Part shown: in pieces, positions 1 to 6,869 of the stretch
Position numbering within the stretch: position 1 is the stretch's first letter
How the letters are laid out: each line of letters opens with the position of its first letter
Source of the DNA: Flavobacteriaceae bacterium
GTDB taxonomy: Bacteria > Bacteroidota > Bacteroidia > Flavobacteriales > Flavobacteriaceae
Direction: 5' to 3'
Assembly (NCBI GenBank): GCA_002721275.1
Contig: PBJZ01000002.1
Coordinates: 24,529-69,762 of the forward strand
Length of the DNA: 45,234 nucleotides
Position numbers and translations under genes: made by a program
The notes under the pieces: generated by a model
Database searches by the model: none
What the model saw: only the letters and a program-made list of their open reading frames with translations
What the model was told of the DNA's origin: nothing

Positions 1-136
1 AACTTCTATAGTATGTATCAACTGATCCTGATGTAATAAACTTTGGTGCTAAATTATTATCTGTTTCTTGAGAGTTTCCAAAGAAAAAACAGGTGAAGAT
101 TAACAAACATTTGATTGTTATTTTTAAGTTTTTCAT
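1..136 (-). CDS. Outer-membrane porin-like protein, N-terminal fragment (truncated by window edge)
   Basis: This gene is absent from the ORF track. Reading the minus strand from an ATG at 136 gives 45 codons with no stop, running off the window. The start is a classical export signal (MKNLKITIKC, then LLIFTCFFFG, then NSQE), and the mature part begins with ITSGSVDTYYRS. A short 'SGSVDxYY' strand right after the signal is what I associate with putative beta-barrel porins found next to amtB in Bacteroidota. It is the last visible gene of the glnK-amtB unit, 49 bases after amtB, and could let ammonium or other small nitrogen compounds through the outer membrane. Gene and signal peptide are fairly secure. 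The porin assignment rests on 20 mature residues plus context. Confidence 0.6.
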   Translation of the reverse strand, partial: MKNLKITIKCLLIFTCFFFGNSQETDNNLAPKFITSGSVDTYYRS

Positions 137-191
137 TTTAGTATTATTGTTTTTAATTTTAGTATTATTGTTTTTAATTTTAATATTATTG
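135..191. repeat. 21-bp tandem direct repeat between amtB and the porin gene
   Basis: Two perfect consecutive copies of a 21-base unit (ATTTTAGTATTATTGTTTTT plus A) occupy 135-155 and 156-176. A third partial copy of 15 bases with one mismatch (G to A) covers 177-191 and runs into the amtB stop codon. The array fills almost the whole gap between amtB and the downstream porin gene, so it lies in the untranslated spacer just before the porin start. The period equals two DNA helical turns. It may be simple replication slippage, or it may tune porin translation. Confidence 0.85.
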
Positions 192-1406
192 AGCGTATGC
201 CTCCATACCATCGTGTTCTGTGATGTCTAGTCCTTTAATTTCATGATCTTTATCAACTCTTAATCCAATTGTCTTTTTAATTGAATAAAAAATTATAAAC
301 GAACATGTTAAGCAAAAGACACCAATAATTACAATTGATTTGAGTTGAATTATAAATTGATCAATACCAGCCATTTGTCCGAATATTCCAACTGCAAGTG
401 TTCCCCAGATACCACATATTAAGTGAACTGTCACAGCTCCAACAGGATCGTCGAGTTTTAATTTATCTATAAAGGTTATTCCCAAGACAATGATAATACC
501 ACCAATTAATCCTATGATGATTGCATCAGTAGGACTCATTTGATCTGCACCGGCAGTAATGCTAACTAAACCACCTAAGACACCATTCATAAACATTGTT
601 AAATCATAGTTTTTATACATTAGATTAGAAAACAGTGCAGAACCAACCCCACCTGCAGCTGCAGCTAAACAAGTTGTAACTAGTGTAAGTGATGTCAGGG
701 TTGGATCAGCTGAGAGAACAGAGCCTCCATTAAATCCAAACCATCCTAACCAAAGTATCAAGACTCCAGCAGCAGCCAGTGGTATATTTGAACCAGGGAT
801 TACTCGTGGATTTCCGTTATCGTCAAACTTGCCAATACGTGCACCTAATAAGTAAATTCCAATTAAGGCACCCCATCCACCCACTGAATGAACCAGAGTT
901 GATCCAGCAAAATCATAGAATCCCATTTGATCAAGAAAACCACCACCCCATTTCCATGCACCAACAATAGGATAAACTAATCCCACGTAAAAAATTGTAA
1001 AGAGCATGAATGAGGTTAATTTGATTCTACCTGCAACTGCTCCTGAAACAATTGTTGCTGCAGTTGCAGCGAACATTCCTTGAAATAGAAAATCTGTCCA
1101 CCAAGTGTAACCCCCATCAGCATATCCAAATCCCATACCTCCTTCAGGTACTGAAATTCCAAAACCAGCAAATTTCAATAAACCCTCTCCGTCCTCAAAT
1201 CCAGGATACATTAGGTTGAATCCCCCAATTGCATATAGTAGTAGTCCAATTGTTATCACAAAAAAATTTTTAAATAAAATATTCACTGTATTTTTTCTTC
1301 TTGTTAACCCTATCTCAAGTAGCGAAAATCCTAAATGCATAAAAAACACAAGAGCTGTGCAAATCATCATCCACACATTATTAACTGTTAAAATTGTTGT
1401 TTCCAT
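186..1406 (-). CDS. amtB: Ammonium transporter AmtB
   Basis: Inner-membrane channel of the Amt/Rh family that conducts ammonium into the cell. The 406-residue length and about 11 hydrophobic segments fit the family. Visible motifs are the twin pore histidines, H173 in STLVHSVGGWGALIG and H328 in VTVHLICGIWGT, and the family stretches GWFGFNGGS (about 221-229) and CGIWGTLAVG (331-340). It has a near-N-terminal hydrophobic stretch but no obvious cleaved signal. It lies 17 bases after glnK on the same strand, the usual pairing in which GlnK plugs the channel when nitrogen is plentiful. A 21-bp tandem repeat starts at its stop codon. Confidence 0.96.
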   Translation of the reverse strand: METTILTVNNVWMMICTALVFFMHLGFSLLEIGLTRRKNTVNILFKNFFVITIGLLLYAIGGFNLMYPGFEDGEGLLKFAGFGISVPEGGMGFGYADGGYTWWTDFLFQGMFAATAATIVSGAVAGRIKLTSFMLFTIFYVGLVYPIVGAWKWGGGFLDQMGFYDFAGSTLVHSVGGWGALIGIYLLGARIGKFDDNGNPRVIPGSNIPLAAAGVLILWLGWFGFNGGSVLSADPTLTSLTLVTTCLAAAAGGVGSALFSNLMYKNYDLTMFMNGVLGGLVSITAGADQMSPTDAIIIGLIGGIIIVLGITFIDKLKLDDPVGAVTVHLICGIWGTLAVGIFGQMAGIDQFIIQLKSIVIIGVFCLTCSFIIFYSIKKTIGLRVDKDHEIKGLDITEHDGMEAYAQ

Positions 1407-1423
1407 TATTATTTGATATTATA

Positions 1424-1762
1424 TTAATTTAATGATCCTTTACCTTTTTCGCCTGTTCTAATTCTATATGCATCTTCTACTGGAAGAATAAAAATTTTCC
1501 CATCTCCGATATTTTCAGTTGCAGCTGACTTTAAAATTGCCTCAATAGTCGGTTGGACAAAATTGTCATTCACAACTATTGATAGAAATCTTCTTTGTAT
1601 TTCTGAAGTACTATATGATATTCCTCTGTAGACATGTCCTTCTTTTTCATTACCAACTCCAGTGACGTCCCAATAGCTAAAAAAATTTACTTCTACATCA
1701 TGTAGAGCTTTTTTTACATCTGTGAATTTTGATTTGCGAATAATAGCTTCAATTTTTTTCAT
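1424..1762 (-). CDS. glnK: Nitrogen regulatory protein P-II (GlnK/GlnB type)
   Basis: Trimeric P-II signal protein sensing 2-oxoglutarate and ATP/ADP, and the expected partner of the AmtB encoded next. The 112 residues match the family length. The start MKKIEAIIRKSKF is the first P-II strand, the T-loop carries YRGISYS with Y50 in the position of the classical uridylylated tyrosine, and the C-terminal signature IGDGKIFILP leads to RIRTGEKG, which binds the nucleotide phosphates. The T-loop is otherwise unlike that of enterobacteria (GNEKEGHVYRG). It is the first gene of glnK-amtB-porin, so nitrogen control probably acts on the upstream 183-base gap. No TGGCAC-N5-TTGC element was found there. 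Confidence 0.95.
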   Translation of the reverse strand: MKKIEAIIRKSKFTDVKKALHDVEVNFFSYWDVTGVGNEKEGHVYRGISYSTSEIQRRFLSIVVNDNFVQPTIEAILKSAATENIGDGKIFILPVEDAYRIRTGEKGKGSLN

Positions 1763-1781
1763 TTTTATTTTAATTTGAGAT

Positions 1782-1789
1782 CAAAATTA
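1782..1789 (-). promoter_or_regulatory. Candidate Bacteroidota -7 promoter element for glnK-amtB
   Basis: On the minus strand this reads TAATTTTG, matching the Bacteroidota consensus TAnnTTTG, and it ends 20 bases before the glnK ATG. I see no convincing TTTG -33 element at the expected distance. A second TAATTTTG match lies about 100 bases further upstream, so this is a weak call. The 183-base gap 1763-1945 otherwise holds only AT-rich sequence and poly-A/T runs. Confidence 0.3.
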
Positions 1790-1945
1790 TTTTAATTAAT
1801 ATTTTCTTTTTGAAAGAATTTTAAAAAAAAAAATATTTTTGGGGATATGGTAATTATGTATGCTATTTTTTTATGAATTTCACAAAATTAATATCTTTTA
1901 TTTATAAAAAATTTAATAAAATATTAAATTCAATGAATAATTATT

Positions 1946-2323
1946 CTAAAATAAGCTTTGGCATAATAAATATCCTAATCTAACCATAATTAGTCCAATA
2001 ATTATGCTCGAAGTGATATATGAGATCAATAAAATCCAATTTTGATGTTTTATCATAACAAAGGCTTCATGACTAAATGTTGAAAAAGTTGTAAGTCCTC
2101 CGCATATGCCAAAAACACCAAAAATAATCCAATCGGAGCGAAAGTTTTTTAAAAGTATATTTGTCACAAAACCAATAATAAAACAACCTACTATATTGAC
2201 TATAAAAGTTCCCCACGGAAATACATTACCAACCGAATTGAATAACTTTCCAGCAAGATATCTCAACATTGACCCTATACCTCCTCCCAAAAAAACAAGT
2301 AAAAGATTCTTAAATGTATTCAT
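1946..2323 (-). CDS. crcB: Fluoride ion channel CrcB/FluC
   Basis: Small dimeric membrane protein that exports fluoride. Family motifs are visible: GGGIGSMLRY at the start, the central GTFIVNIVGCFIIGF helix, and GICGGLTTFSTFS, which contains the phenylalanine-box and sodium-site residues. The ORF track starts ten residues earlier, but I choose the internal ATG (MNTFKNLLLV). It gives 125 aa, the normal size, and its ATG overlaps the TGA stop of the upstream gene as ATGA, typical of translational coupling. There is no recognisable fluoride riboswitch upstream of the operon. It forms a three-gene minus-strand unit with the GyrI-like gene and a 62-aa membrane protein. Confidence 0.93.
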   Translation of the reverse strand: MNTFKNLLLVFLGGGIGSMLRYLAGKLFNSVGNVFPWGTFIVNIVGCFIIGFVTNILLKNFRSDWIIFGVFGICGGLTTFSTFSHEAFVMIKHQNWILLISYITSSIIIGLIMVRLGYLLCQSLF

Positions 2324-2865
2324 CTTATTGGATAATAAATTCCAGTAATCCATTCAGTTGAATCTACAGTTTCAGTTGGTCCATACCAAAGAACTTCGAA
2401 TGGAGCATTAAAAATTTTTTTATTTTCCTTAAGTAATTTATTATCCAATATTTCCCATGCTTGATCTCTATTTATCATATGTCCATTATAAGACAACCCA
2501 ATAACGTCTTGCTTTGGAAAGTAATTGCATACCATTTTTGGGTATAAATTTAGTTTTGGACAGTCTGTAACAGGAATAGCTATAATAGATTGAATTTTTT
2601 TTTCTGTTCTTAATGTGTAAATAACAAATCTATTACCATTTTTAGATAATCTATTTTGAGTGATGAATTTCTCAAGATTTTTAAATTCAATATTTTTTAT
2701 TTTATCGAAATTTTTTTTTGATGATGATAAAATTTTACCTAAATAAAACCCACCTTCGTGAATTTGTTTTCCATGATATTCATATTGATTGTATGACAAA
2801 TCATTTATTATTAGAATTATTGATACAAAAACTATAAAAAACAATATTAATTTATATTTCTTCAA
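2320..2865 (-). CDS. Membrane-anchored GyrI-like (SRPBCC/effector-binding fold) protein
   Basis: One N-terminal membrane helix (KLILFFIVFVSIILII) is followed by a soluble domain resembling the GyrI/AraC effector-binding fold. Family-like features are GGFYLGKI after the anchor, the central MINRDQAWEILDNKL helix, and a closing PFEVLWYGPTET...EWITGIYYPIR strand pair. No catalytic residues can be named. Such domains usually bind small hydrophobic ligands. The ORF-track start at 2925 is a TTG lying 49 bases inside the upstream gene. I prefer the TTG at 2865 (MKKYKLILFF), just past that gene's stop, since no ATG occurs before the conserved part. Its TGA overlaps the crcB ATG, so the two are probably co-translated. 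The role is unknown. Confidence 0.6.
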   Translation of the reverse strand: MKKYKLILFFIVFVSIILIINDLSYNQYEYHGKQIHEGGFYLGKILSSSKKNFDKIKNIEFKNLEKFITQNRLSKNGNRFVIYTLRTEKKIQSIIAIPVTDCPKLNLYPKMVCNYFPKQDVIGLSYNGHMINRDQAWEILDNKLLKENKKIFNAPFEVLWYGPTETVDSTEWITGIYYPIR

Positions 2866-2876
2866 TTTTTTACGAG

Positions 2877-3065
2877 TTAATTCTGCGTATATTTTTTTAT
2901 TAAAAATAATGAGATGGTAAGACAAATCATAAAAAGAATAATCTTAAAACTTCCTTTGAAATATTCTTTTTGATTTTTTCTATCTTGTGCATAAGAATAA
3001 ACTAGTATTAGTGTAAATATTATTACGAATGCTAATGCGAAAACAAGTTGTCCTGAAGTAAACAT
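2877..3065 (-). CDS. Small two-helix membrane protein, unknown function
   Basis: A 62-residue protein starting MFTSGQLVFALAFVII. Helix one spans about residues 7-24, a charged stretch AQDRKNQKEYFKG follows, and helix two spans about 41-56. I have an impression of similar short proteins beginning MFTSGQL in Flavobacteriia, but I cannot name a function. It is the first gene of the minus-strand unit leading to the GyrI-like protein and CrcB, with an ATG start. Coding status is supported by its position in the operon and its plausible membrane topology. Confidence 0.65.
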   Translation of the reverse strand: MFTSGQLVFALAFVIIFTLILVYSYAQDRKNQKEYFKGSFKIILFMICLTISLFLIKKYTQN

Positions 3066-3126
3066 TATTTTTTAATTTAAAATTAATTAAACCATAAGTA
3101 AATTAACCTATAATCTAACATAAATA

Positions 3127-3525
3127 ATGATCGAAAAACCAATAAATTTTGTAAAAGTATTTCATAAGGCATTTAATATTGATATGTCAGACACTCCCAC
3201 GGTAAAAGTTCCAAGGGATATAATTAAACTGAGACACAAATTAATGTATGAGGAGAACAAAGAGTATTATGAAGCTGCTATGAATAACGATTTAATTGAA
3301 GTTGCAGATGCTTTGGGTGATATGTTATATATTCTATGTGGTACAATTATAACTCACGGTATGCAACATAAGATAGAGGAGGTTTTTGATGCCATACAGG
3401 AAAGTAATATGAGCAAACTAGATATAAATGGTAAACCTATTTATCGCGAAGATGGAAAAGTATTGAAAGGACCCAATTATTTCAAACCTAATATTAAAGA
3501 TATACTGAAAGATTATAATAATTAA
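3127..3525 (+). CDS. MazG-like nucleotide pyrophosphohydrolase
   Basis: All-alpha NTP pyrophosphatase of the MazG/PRA-PH superfamily, expected to cleave a nucleoside triphosphate to the monophosphate and pyrophosphate with magnesium. The metal-binding signature EExxE...ExxD is clear: E42-E43-N-K-E46 followed by E58-V-A-D61 in IEVADALGDMLYILCG. The length of 132 aa fits single-domain house-cleaning members. The C-terminal part (DINGKPIYREDGKVLKGPNYFKP) resembles the tail of relatives that I believe act on non-canonical or phage-like substrates, but the true substrate is not visible. It converges on ilvE, with both stop codons read from the same TTAA. Confidence 0.8.
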   Translation: MIEKPINFVKVFHKAFNIDMSDTPTVKVPRDIIKLRHKLMYEENKEYYEAAMNNDLIEVADALGDMLYILCGTIITHGMQHKIEEVFDAIQESNMSKLDINGKPIYREDGKVLKGPNYFKPNIKDILKDYNN

Positions 3526-4568
3526 ACTTCACTTCTCCAACCAAACTTATCATCCGATCTGTTGTATTGAATGTCGGTTATAATTTTTTTTATTTTTTCT
3601 GCGTAAGATTCTTTTACTGGTTTAATATCATAATCAATATTTTTATAACCAAAACCTGAAATTGAGAGAATCACAACCGCAGTTCCAGCTCCGAAAATTT
3701 CTTTTAAAGATTTATTTTTTACTGCTGCAACTAATTCATCCACAGTAAAAGGCCTGACCTCAACATCTATTCCAATATCTTTAGCTATTTGTATCACACT
3801 TTTTCTCGTTATTCCATCAAGAATCCTATCATTTGTGGGAGCAGTGATTAATTTATTTTCTATTCTAAAAAAAATATTCATTGTTCCAGCTTCTTCAATA
3901 AATTTGTGTTCATTTGAGTCAGTCCAAATTATTTGATGATACCCCTTATTTTGAGCTATTGAAGTAGGGTAAAAAGAACTGCCATAATTCCCTGCAGCTT
4001 TTGCAAATCCTACTCCACCACTTGAAGCTCTACTATATTTCTCAGAAATTAAAACGTTGAATTTGGATTCATTATAATAAGATTTAGCAGGTGAACAAAT
4101 GATTATGAACTTGTATTCACTTGAGGGCGAAGCTTGAACTGTAGCCTGACTTGCGAAAACGAAAGGTCTTATGTAAAGTGAGTTTCCATTTCCTGGTTTA
4201 ACCCAGTCAGAGTCAATTGAAACTAATTTTTTTAAACCGTTCATAAAAATATCTTTAGGAATTTCAGGAATTTTCATTCTTTTACAAGATTTATTCAATC
4301 TTTCGAAATTATCCTCAGGTCTAAATAACCATACCTTATTATTATGGTCTTTGTATGCTTTCATGCCTTCAAAAATTGCTTGACCATAATGAAGTGCACT
4401 TGTGGATGGGTCAATTGAGATATTTTGATAGGGAATAATTTTTGGATCAACCCAGTTGCCATCCAAAAAATCACAAATGAACATATGATCAGTAAAAGTT
4501 TCTCCAAAGGATAAATTTTCAAAGTCTACCTTGTTAAATTTTGGATTATCATTTTTTATAATTTCCAC
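3522..4568 (-). CDS. ilvE: Branched-chain amino acid aminotransferase
   Basis: PLP-dependent class IV aminotransferase making leucine, isoleucine and valine from their 2-oxo acids with glutamate. The length (348) and composition fit the larger BCAT form. SALHYGQAIFEGMKAY is the family substrate-side motif, K190 in GFAKAAGNYG is the PLP lysine, and FIEEAGTMNIFF and GAGTAVVI bind the cofactor and substrate. The start is GTG. It aligns well with the expected N terminus before VDFENLSFGETFTDHMF. It supplies the last step for the leuA-leuC-leuD-cimA-leuB operon found at 29-35 kb. It has its own upstream gap of 119 bases shared with mnmD. Confidence 0.93.
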   Translation of the reverse strand: MEIIKNDNPKFNKVDFENLSFGETFTDHMFICDFLDGNWVDPKIIPYQNISIDPSTSALHYGQAIFEGMKAYKDHNNKVWLFRPEDNFERLNKSCKRMKIPEIPKDIFMNGLKKLVSIDSDWVKPGNGNSLYIRPFVFASQATVQASPSSEYKFIIICSPAKSYYNESKFNVLISEKYSRASSGGVGFAKAAGNYGSSFYPTSIAQNKGYHQIIWTDSNEHKFIEEAGTMNIFFRIENKLITAPTNDRILDGITRKSVIQIAKDIGIDVEVRPFTVDELVAAVKNKSLKEIFGAGTAVVILSISGFGYKNIDYDIKPVKESYAEKIKKIITDIQYNRSDDKFGWRSEV

Positions 4569-4655
4569 AACTAAATTTTTTGATAAATAAAATAAAAGTA
4601 ATTTATTTTAGATCATAATTATTATTTTTTTTTTCTAAAAATTAAAAATATGCAT

Positions 4656-4680
4656 AGAAAATGGTGTAAAATCATTTTCT
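4656..4680. repeat. 8-bp inverted repeat just upstream of mnmD
   Basis: AGAAAATG at 4656-4663 and its exact reverse complement CATTTTCT at 4673-4680 are separated by nine bases. The repeat ends seven bases before the mnmD ATG, in the divergent ilvE-mnmD gap. It could be an operator or an RNA hairpin at the mnmD ribosome entry site. It is not a terminator for any upstream plus-strand gene, because none reads into this gap. Confidence 0.6.
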
Positions 4681-4687
4681 TTATTAA

Positions 4688-5341
4688 ATGAAAGAGAAAA
4701 TAATTACTGCTGATGGAAGCTTTTCTTACTATGATTCGACAATTAATGAATGTTATCATTCAAAAAACGGGGCTTATTCAGAATCAACTCATGTTTATAT
4801 AAATAACGGACTTAATTATTGGTTTGAAAAGAACAAAAAAAAAATATGCAGAATATTCGAATTAGGATACGGAACTGGTTTAAATGCACTTTTAGCGAAG
4901 AGATATGCTGAAAAAAATAAGTTGAAAGTTGTTTATCATACAATTGATAAATTTCCTCTCACTGCAAACCAAATTGAAGTAATTAAACCAAGAAAACTAT
5001 CAACTAGTGATAATTTTGTTTATTCAGCTGCATGGGACTCTGAATTTAGTTTAACTTCTTTTTTTTCAATTCATAAAATTCATGCTGATTTTTTTATATA
5101 TCAATTTGATAATACTTATGATATATTTTTTTATGATGCATTTGCATTTCATGCTCAACCACAAATATGGAAAAAAAATATATTAAAAAAATCAATTGAT
5201 GTTCTGAATAATAATGGTGTTTGGGTAACATATTGTTCAAAGGGAATTGTTAGAAGAGCAGTCGAATCCTTTGATGTTAAAGTAGAAAAAATTCCTGGCT
5301 TTTCTCGAAAAAGAGAAATGTTAAGAGCATTAAAAAAATAA
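4688..5341 (+). CDS. mnmD: tRNA 5-methylaminomethyl-2-thiouridine methyltransferase MnmD (stand-alone)
   Basis: SAM-dependent methyltransferase completing mnm5s2U at the wobble position of certain tRNAs. The SAM loop ELGYGTGLNALL is at 58-69, the catalytic-region motif DAFAFHAQPQIW begins at D150, and the C terminus GFSRKREMLRA corresponds to the PGFGRKREM signature. The N-terminal YHSKNGAYSESTHVYI is also typical. At 217 aa it is only the methyltransferase half of enterobacterial MnmC, with no FAD oxidase domain. This is the arrangement in many lineages outside Gammaproteobacteria. It starts right after a hairpin and is followed 19 bases later by the epimerase gene. Confidence 0.9.
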   Translation: MKEKIITADGSFSYYDSTINECYHSKNGAYSESTHVYINNGLNYWFEKNKKKICRIFELGYGTGLNALLAKRYAEKNKLKVVYHTIDKFPLTANQIEVIKPRKLSTSDNFVYSAAWDSEFSLTSFFSIHKIHADFFIYQFDNTYDIFFYDAFAFHAQPQIWKKNILKKSIDVLNNNGVWVTYCSKGIVRRAVESFDVKVEKIPGFSRKREMLRALKK

Positions 5342-5360
5342 TCTATTATTTTTGATTGAA

Positions 5361-6266
5361 ATGAAAATTCTTGTTACTGGAGCCACTGGCTTAATTGGAA
5401 AAGTTATTATTAGAAAAGCATTAAAGAAAGGTTATAAAGTTAATTTTCTTACATCTGAAAAATCGAAAATAAATTCTATTCCTGGGGGTGAAGGTTATTA
5501 TTGGAAGCCCATCAAAGGTATTATAGATTTAAATGCTTTTAAAGGTGTGACGCACCTAATTAATCTAGCTGGAGAATCTATATCAGGTAGATGGACAAGT
5601 AGATATAAAAATCAAATTATAGAAAGTAGAGTTTTATCAGCTAATTTAATATCTAATGCTTTAATTGATCTTCAAATCAATCTAAAAGGCATAATATCTG
5701 CATCGGCTATTGGATATTATTCTGATAGCAATAAATTATTCGATGAATCTGATTTATGTGTACCAGAAACTTTCCTTCAAAAAGTTGTTGAAAAATGGGA
5801 AAATTCCATCTCAGAACTTGAAATTTATACTCAAAATTTATCCATTGTTAGAATTGGGCTTGTGATTTCAGATATGGGTGGAATTTTATCCAAGATCGCT
5901 CCTCCAATAAAATTTTGTTTAGGTTCAGCTTTTGGGAGTGGAAAACAATGGCAATCATGGATTCATATTGATGATATATGTGAAATTTTTCTGCATATAA
6001 TTGAAAATAATATTAAGGGTGTAATAAATGGTGTAGCACCTAATCCAATAACTCAAAATGAATTGATTAAGTACCTGGCTGACTTTCTAGATAAACCGCT
6101 GATTTTTCCAAATGTTCCTAAGCTTTTGATTAAACTTCTTTTGAGTGAGAGAAGTGAGTTGTTATTAAGCAGTCATAAAGTTAGCTCAAAAAAAATTGAA
6201 CGAACTGGATACAAATTCAGGTATCCTCTATTTAAAAATGCAATAGATAATTTTAAAGTTAAATAA
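5361..6266 (+). CDS. TIGR01777-family NAD(P)-dependent epimerase (YfcH-like)
   Basis: Short-chain/extended epimerase-fold protein of the TIGR01777/YfcH group. MKILVTGATGLIGK gives the GxxGxxG dinucleotide loop at residues 7-13, and INLAGESISGRW with SASAIGYYSD are family signatures. The C terminus (LLLSSHKVSSKKIERTGYKFRYP) is the DUF1731-like extension. The natural substrate of this family is unknown. I replaced the ORF-track TTG start with the ATG at 5361, which begins exactly at the Rossmann strand and gives 301 aa. It is co-directional with mnmD. The heat-shock-like element of grpE starts two bases after its stop codon. Confidence 0.85.
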   Translation: MKILVTGATGLIGKVIIRKALKKGYKVNFLTSEKSKINSIPGGEGYYWKPIKGIIDLNAFKGVTHLINLAGESISGRWTSRYKNQIIESRVLSANLISNALIDLQINLKGIISASAIGYYSDSNKLFDESDLCVPETFLQKVVEKWENSISELEIYTQNLSIVRIGLVISDMGGILSKIAPPIKFCLGSAFGSGKQWQSWIHIDDICEIFLHIIENNIKGVINGVAPNPITQNELIKYLADFLDKPLIFPNVPKLLIKLLLSERSELLLSSHKVSSKKIERTGYKFRYPLFKNAIDNFKVK

Positions 6267-6267
6267 G

Positions 6268-6306
6268 TGACATTATGGCACTAATAAAAGAATGGCAGAA
6301 CCTTTG
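6268..6306 (+). promoter_or_regulatory. Composite promoter-like element upstream of grpE-dnaJ (shared with dnaK)
   Basis: The order is TGACA (6268-6272), TTA, TGGCAC (6276-6281), 11 bases, TGGCA (6293-6297), 6 bases, TTG (6304-6306). The same blocks with identical spacings lie before dnaK at 38278-38316. TGGCA-N6-TTG matches the geometry of sigma-54 -24/-12 promoters (TGGCAC-N5-TTGC) except for the last C. The first pair forms an imperfect inverted repeat, TGACA-N3-TGGCA. The grpE ATG is 24 bases past the TTG. Function is inferred from the conserved layout in front of two chaperone operons. It is not a CIRCE element. Confidence 0.6.
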
Positions 6307-6329
6307 TTGTATTATAATAAAAATCAATC

Positions 6330-6863
6330 ATGTCTAAATCATCCAAAGACAAACCAAAAACAAGTAAGATTCCCAAAAAAAACTTGAAAAAAGTTAGTAA
6401 GACAGATCAATCTGCCAACTTAAAAAAAATAAATGAAGAGTTAGCAGATGAAAAAGAAAAGTTTTTACGTTTGTTTGCTGAATTTGAAAATTATAAAAAA
6501 CGTACGACTAAAGAACGCATTGATTTATTCAAATCTGCAAATCATGAGTTAATGTCAGCTTTGATTCCTGTAATAGATGACTTCGATAGGGCGAAAAACC
6601 AAATAAAAAAAACAGATGATTCAGATAATATCCAAGGTCTTTATTTAATATTTAACAAAATGAGAGAAATTCTCAAATCCAATGGCCTTTCTGAAGTTGA
6701 GGTTTCAATTAATGATATTTTCGACTCAGAAATACACGAGGCAATTACCCAAATACAATCAAAAAACAAAAAGCAAATTGGAAGAATCATAGATGTCGTT
6801 GAAAAGGGATATAAACTGGGAGAAAAAATAATTAGATATCCCAAGGTCGTAGTAGGTAAATAA
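6330..6863 (+). CDS. grpE: Nucleotide exchange factor GrpE
   Basis: Cytoplasmic DnaK co-chaperone that drives ADP release. The lysine-rich disordered N terminus leads to a long coiled coil (EKEKFLRLFAEFENYKKRTTKER, the classical GrpE signature region). The beta-domain signature is present as EVEVSINDIFDSEIHEAITQI, although the usual HQAV histidine position reads HEAI. It ends KVVVGK, the common C terminus. At 177 aa it is within the usual range. It is followed six bases later by dnaJ, and the shared element at 6268-6306 suggests co-regulation with dnaK. Confidence 0.94.
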   Translation: MSKSSKDKPKTSKIPKKNLKKVSKTDQSANLKKINEELADEKEKFLRLFAEFENYKKRTTKERIDLFKSANHELMSALIPVIDDFDRAKNQIKKTDDSDNIQGLYLIFNKMREILKSNGLSEVEVSINDIFDSEIHEAITQIQSKNKKQIGRIIDVVEKGYKLGEKIIRYPKVVVGK

Positions 6864-6869
6864 AATATC

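Noticed and set aside
45-200. AT-rich 21-bp repeats considered as a CRISPR array
   Set aside because: The copies are directly adjacent with no spacers, and no cas genes occur in the window.
1763-1945. Sigma-54 promoter or hidden small gene in the gap upstream of glnK
   Set aside because: No TGGCAC-N5-TTGC pattern is seen on the minus strand, and no frame has a protein-like composition. It is AT-rich spacer.
2321-2353. The ORF-track start of crcB ten residues upstream
   Set aside because: The extension MDYWNLLSNK overlaps the upstream gene and is not part of the CrcB fold. The ATGA overlap at the inner ATG is a better start.
6267-6329. CIRCE (HrcA) operator before grpE
   Set aside because: The TTAGCACTC-N9-GAGTGCTAA pattern is absent. 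The repeat present is TGACA-N3-TGGCA.
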